This document shows positions 13,828 to 14,125 of a stretch of 14,125 bases of DNA, in pieces. Position 1 is the first letter of the stretch. Every line of letters starts with the position of its first letter. Below the pieces are notes generated by a model. It ran no database searches. It was not told the origin of the DNA and worked only from the letters and a program-made list of their open reading frames with translations. The DNA lies in contig JBBQUQ010000089.1 in the NCBI GenBank assembly GCA_038212325.1, positions 1 through 14,125 of the forward strand, given 5' to 3'. This DNA is from CAIVAT01 sp038212325. Lineage in GTDB: Bacteria > Bacteroidota > Bacteroidia > Bacteroidales > FEN-979. The translations under genes and the position numbers were made by a program.

Positions 13828-14125
13828 ATGACCAACGACAATATTTACAGTGTAATAACAGGGACCGGAAATTACATACCATCCATCCTGGTGAAAAATG
13901 AAAATTTTCTGAAAAATGTATTCTATGATACAACCGGGAAGATAATCGAAAAAACGAACCAGGAATTAATTGATAAGTTCCTGGAAATTTCTACCATTGC
14001 AGAACGCAGGCATGCCCATGACAATTTGGTCACGTCCGATATCGCCTGTTATGCTGCCACTGATGCCATCGAATCTGCCCGTATCGATAAAGAAAAGTTA
14101 GATTATATCATTGTTGCACATAATT
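13828..14125 (+). CDS. 3-oxoacyl-ACP synthase III (FabH-like), N-terminal part, cut by right edge
   Basis: The first 99 codons are present with no stop. The start 'SVITGTGNYIPSILVKNENF' matches the opening 'I.G.G.Y.P...V.N.D' of ketoacyl-ACP synthase III proteins. 'FLEISTIAERRHAHDNLVTSDIACYAATDAIESARID' corresponds to the 'I.ERR.A....TS.LA..AA..AL..A' segment, followed by 'LDYIIVAHN' at the strand before the catalytic Cys loop. The catalytic Cys, His and Asn lie beyond the window. The family condenses an acyl-CoA with malonyl-ACP. Whether this is the housekeeping FabH or a paralogue for secondary lipids cannot be decided. It follows the carbonic anhydrase gene on the same strand after 61 bases with no terminator, so co-transcription is possible. 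Confidence 0.85.
   Translation, partial: MTNDNIYSVITGTGNYIPSILVKNENFLKNVFYDTTGKIIEKTNQELIDKFLEISTIAERRHAHDNLVTSDIACYAATDAIESARIDKEKLDYIIVAHN

Overview
The window looks like a chromosomal segment of an uncultured-type member of Bacteroidota, probably near Bacteroidales or Marinilabiliales. Three things support this: a type IX secretion C-terminal sorting domain on the large secreted protein (1943-5542), a PorT-like outer-membrane beta-barrel, and several promoter candidates matching the Bacteroidota -7 element TAnnTTTG. Intergenic DNA is AT-rich. No tRNA, rRNA, insertion sequence, CRISPR array or phage gene was seen. The species is not identifiable from the sequence.

Left part (1-5640). A gene that runs off the left edge reads leftward from 1439. 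It encodes a PstS-like solute-binding domain, one membrane helix and a GcvH-like (lipoyl-type) domain in one chain. A 503-bp divergent intergenic region follows, full of inverted repeats: a perfect 24-bp-arm palindrome and a second copy of its core, TGTTGA-N5-TCAACA. Next is a 1199-residue exported protein made of two copies of a 490-residue unit. Each copy carries a complete Cys-His-Asp constellation of papain/C39-like type, and the protein ends in a type IX sorting domain. A strong rho-independent terminator closes this gene.

Middle part (5641-10184), all leftward and tightly packed. The order of transcription is a DUF1338-family protein (2-oxoadipate dioxygenase/decarboxylase, HglS-like), a decayed alpha/beta-hydrolase lipoprotein gene, and a 984-residue FAD plus Fe-S dehydrogenase of the D-2-hydroxyglutarate/D-lactate dehydrogenase type. 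The reading frames overlap by 4 bases (GTGA, ATGA). The two intact enzymes can be read as consecutive steps, 2-oxoadipate to D-2-hydroxyglutarate to 2-oxoglutarate, as in the bacterial lysine catabolic route described in Pseudomonas putida. This is inference from family and context.

Right part (10185-14125). A remnant of an NAD(P)-binding epimerase-like gene has lost most of its interior. It is followed by a 514-residue acyl-CoA dehydrogenase family protein, a convergent outer-membrane beta-barrel protein, a divergent beta-class carbonic anhydrase with all zinc ligands, and the first 99 codons of a ketoacyl-ACP synthase III-like gene cut by the right edge. Two independently decayed genes within 2 kb suggest this part of the genome is losing accessory functions.
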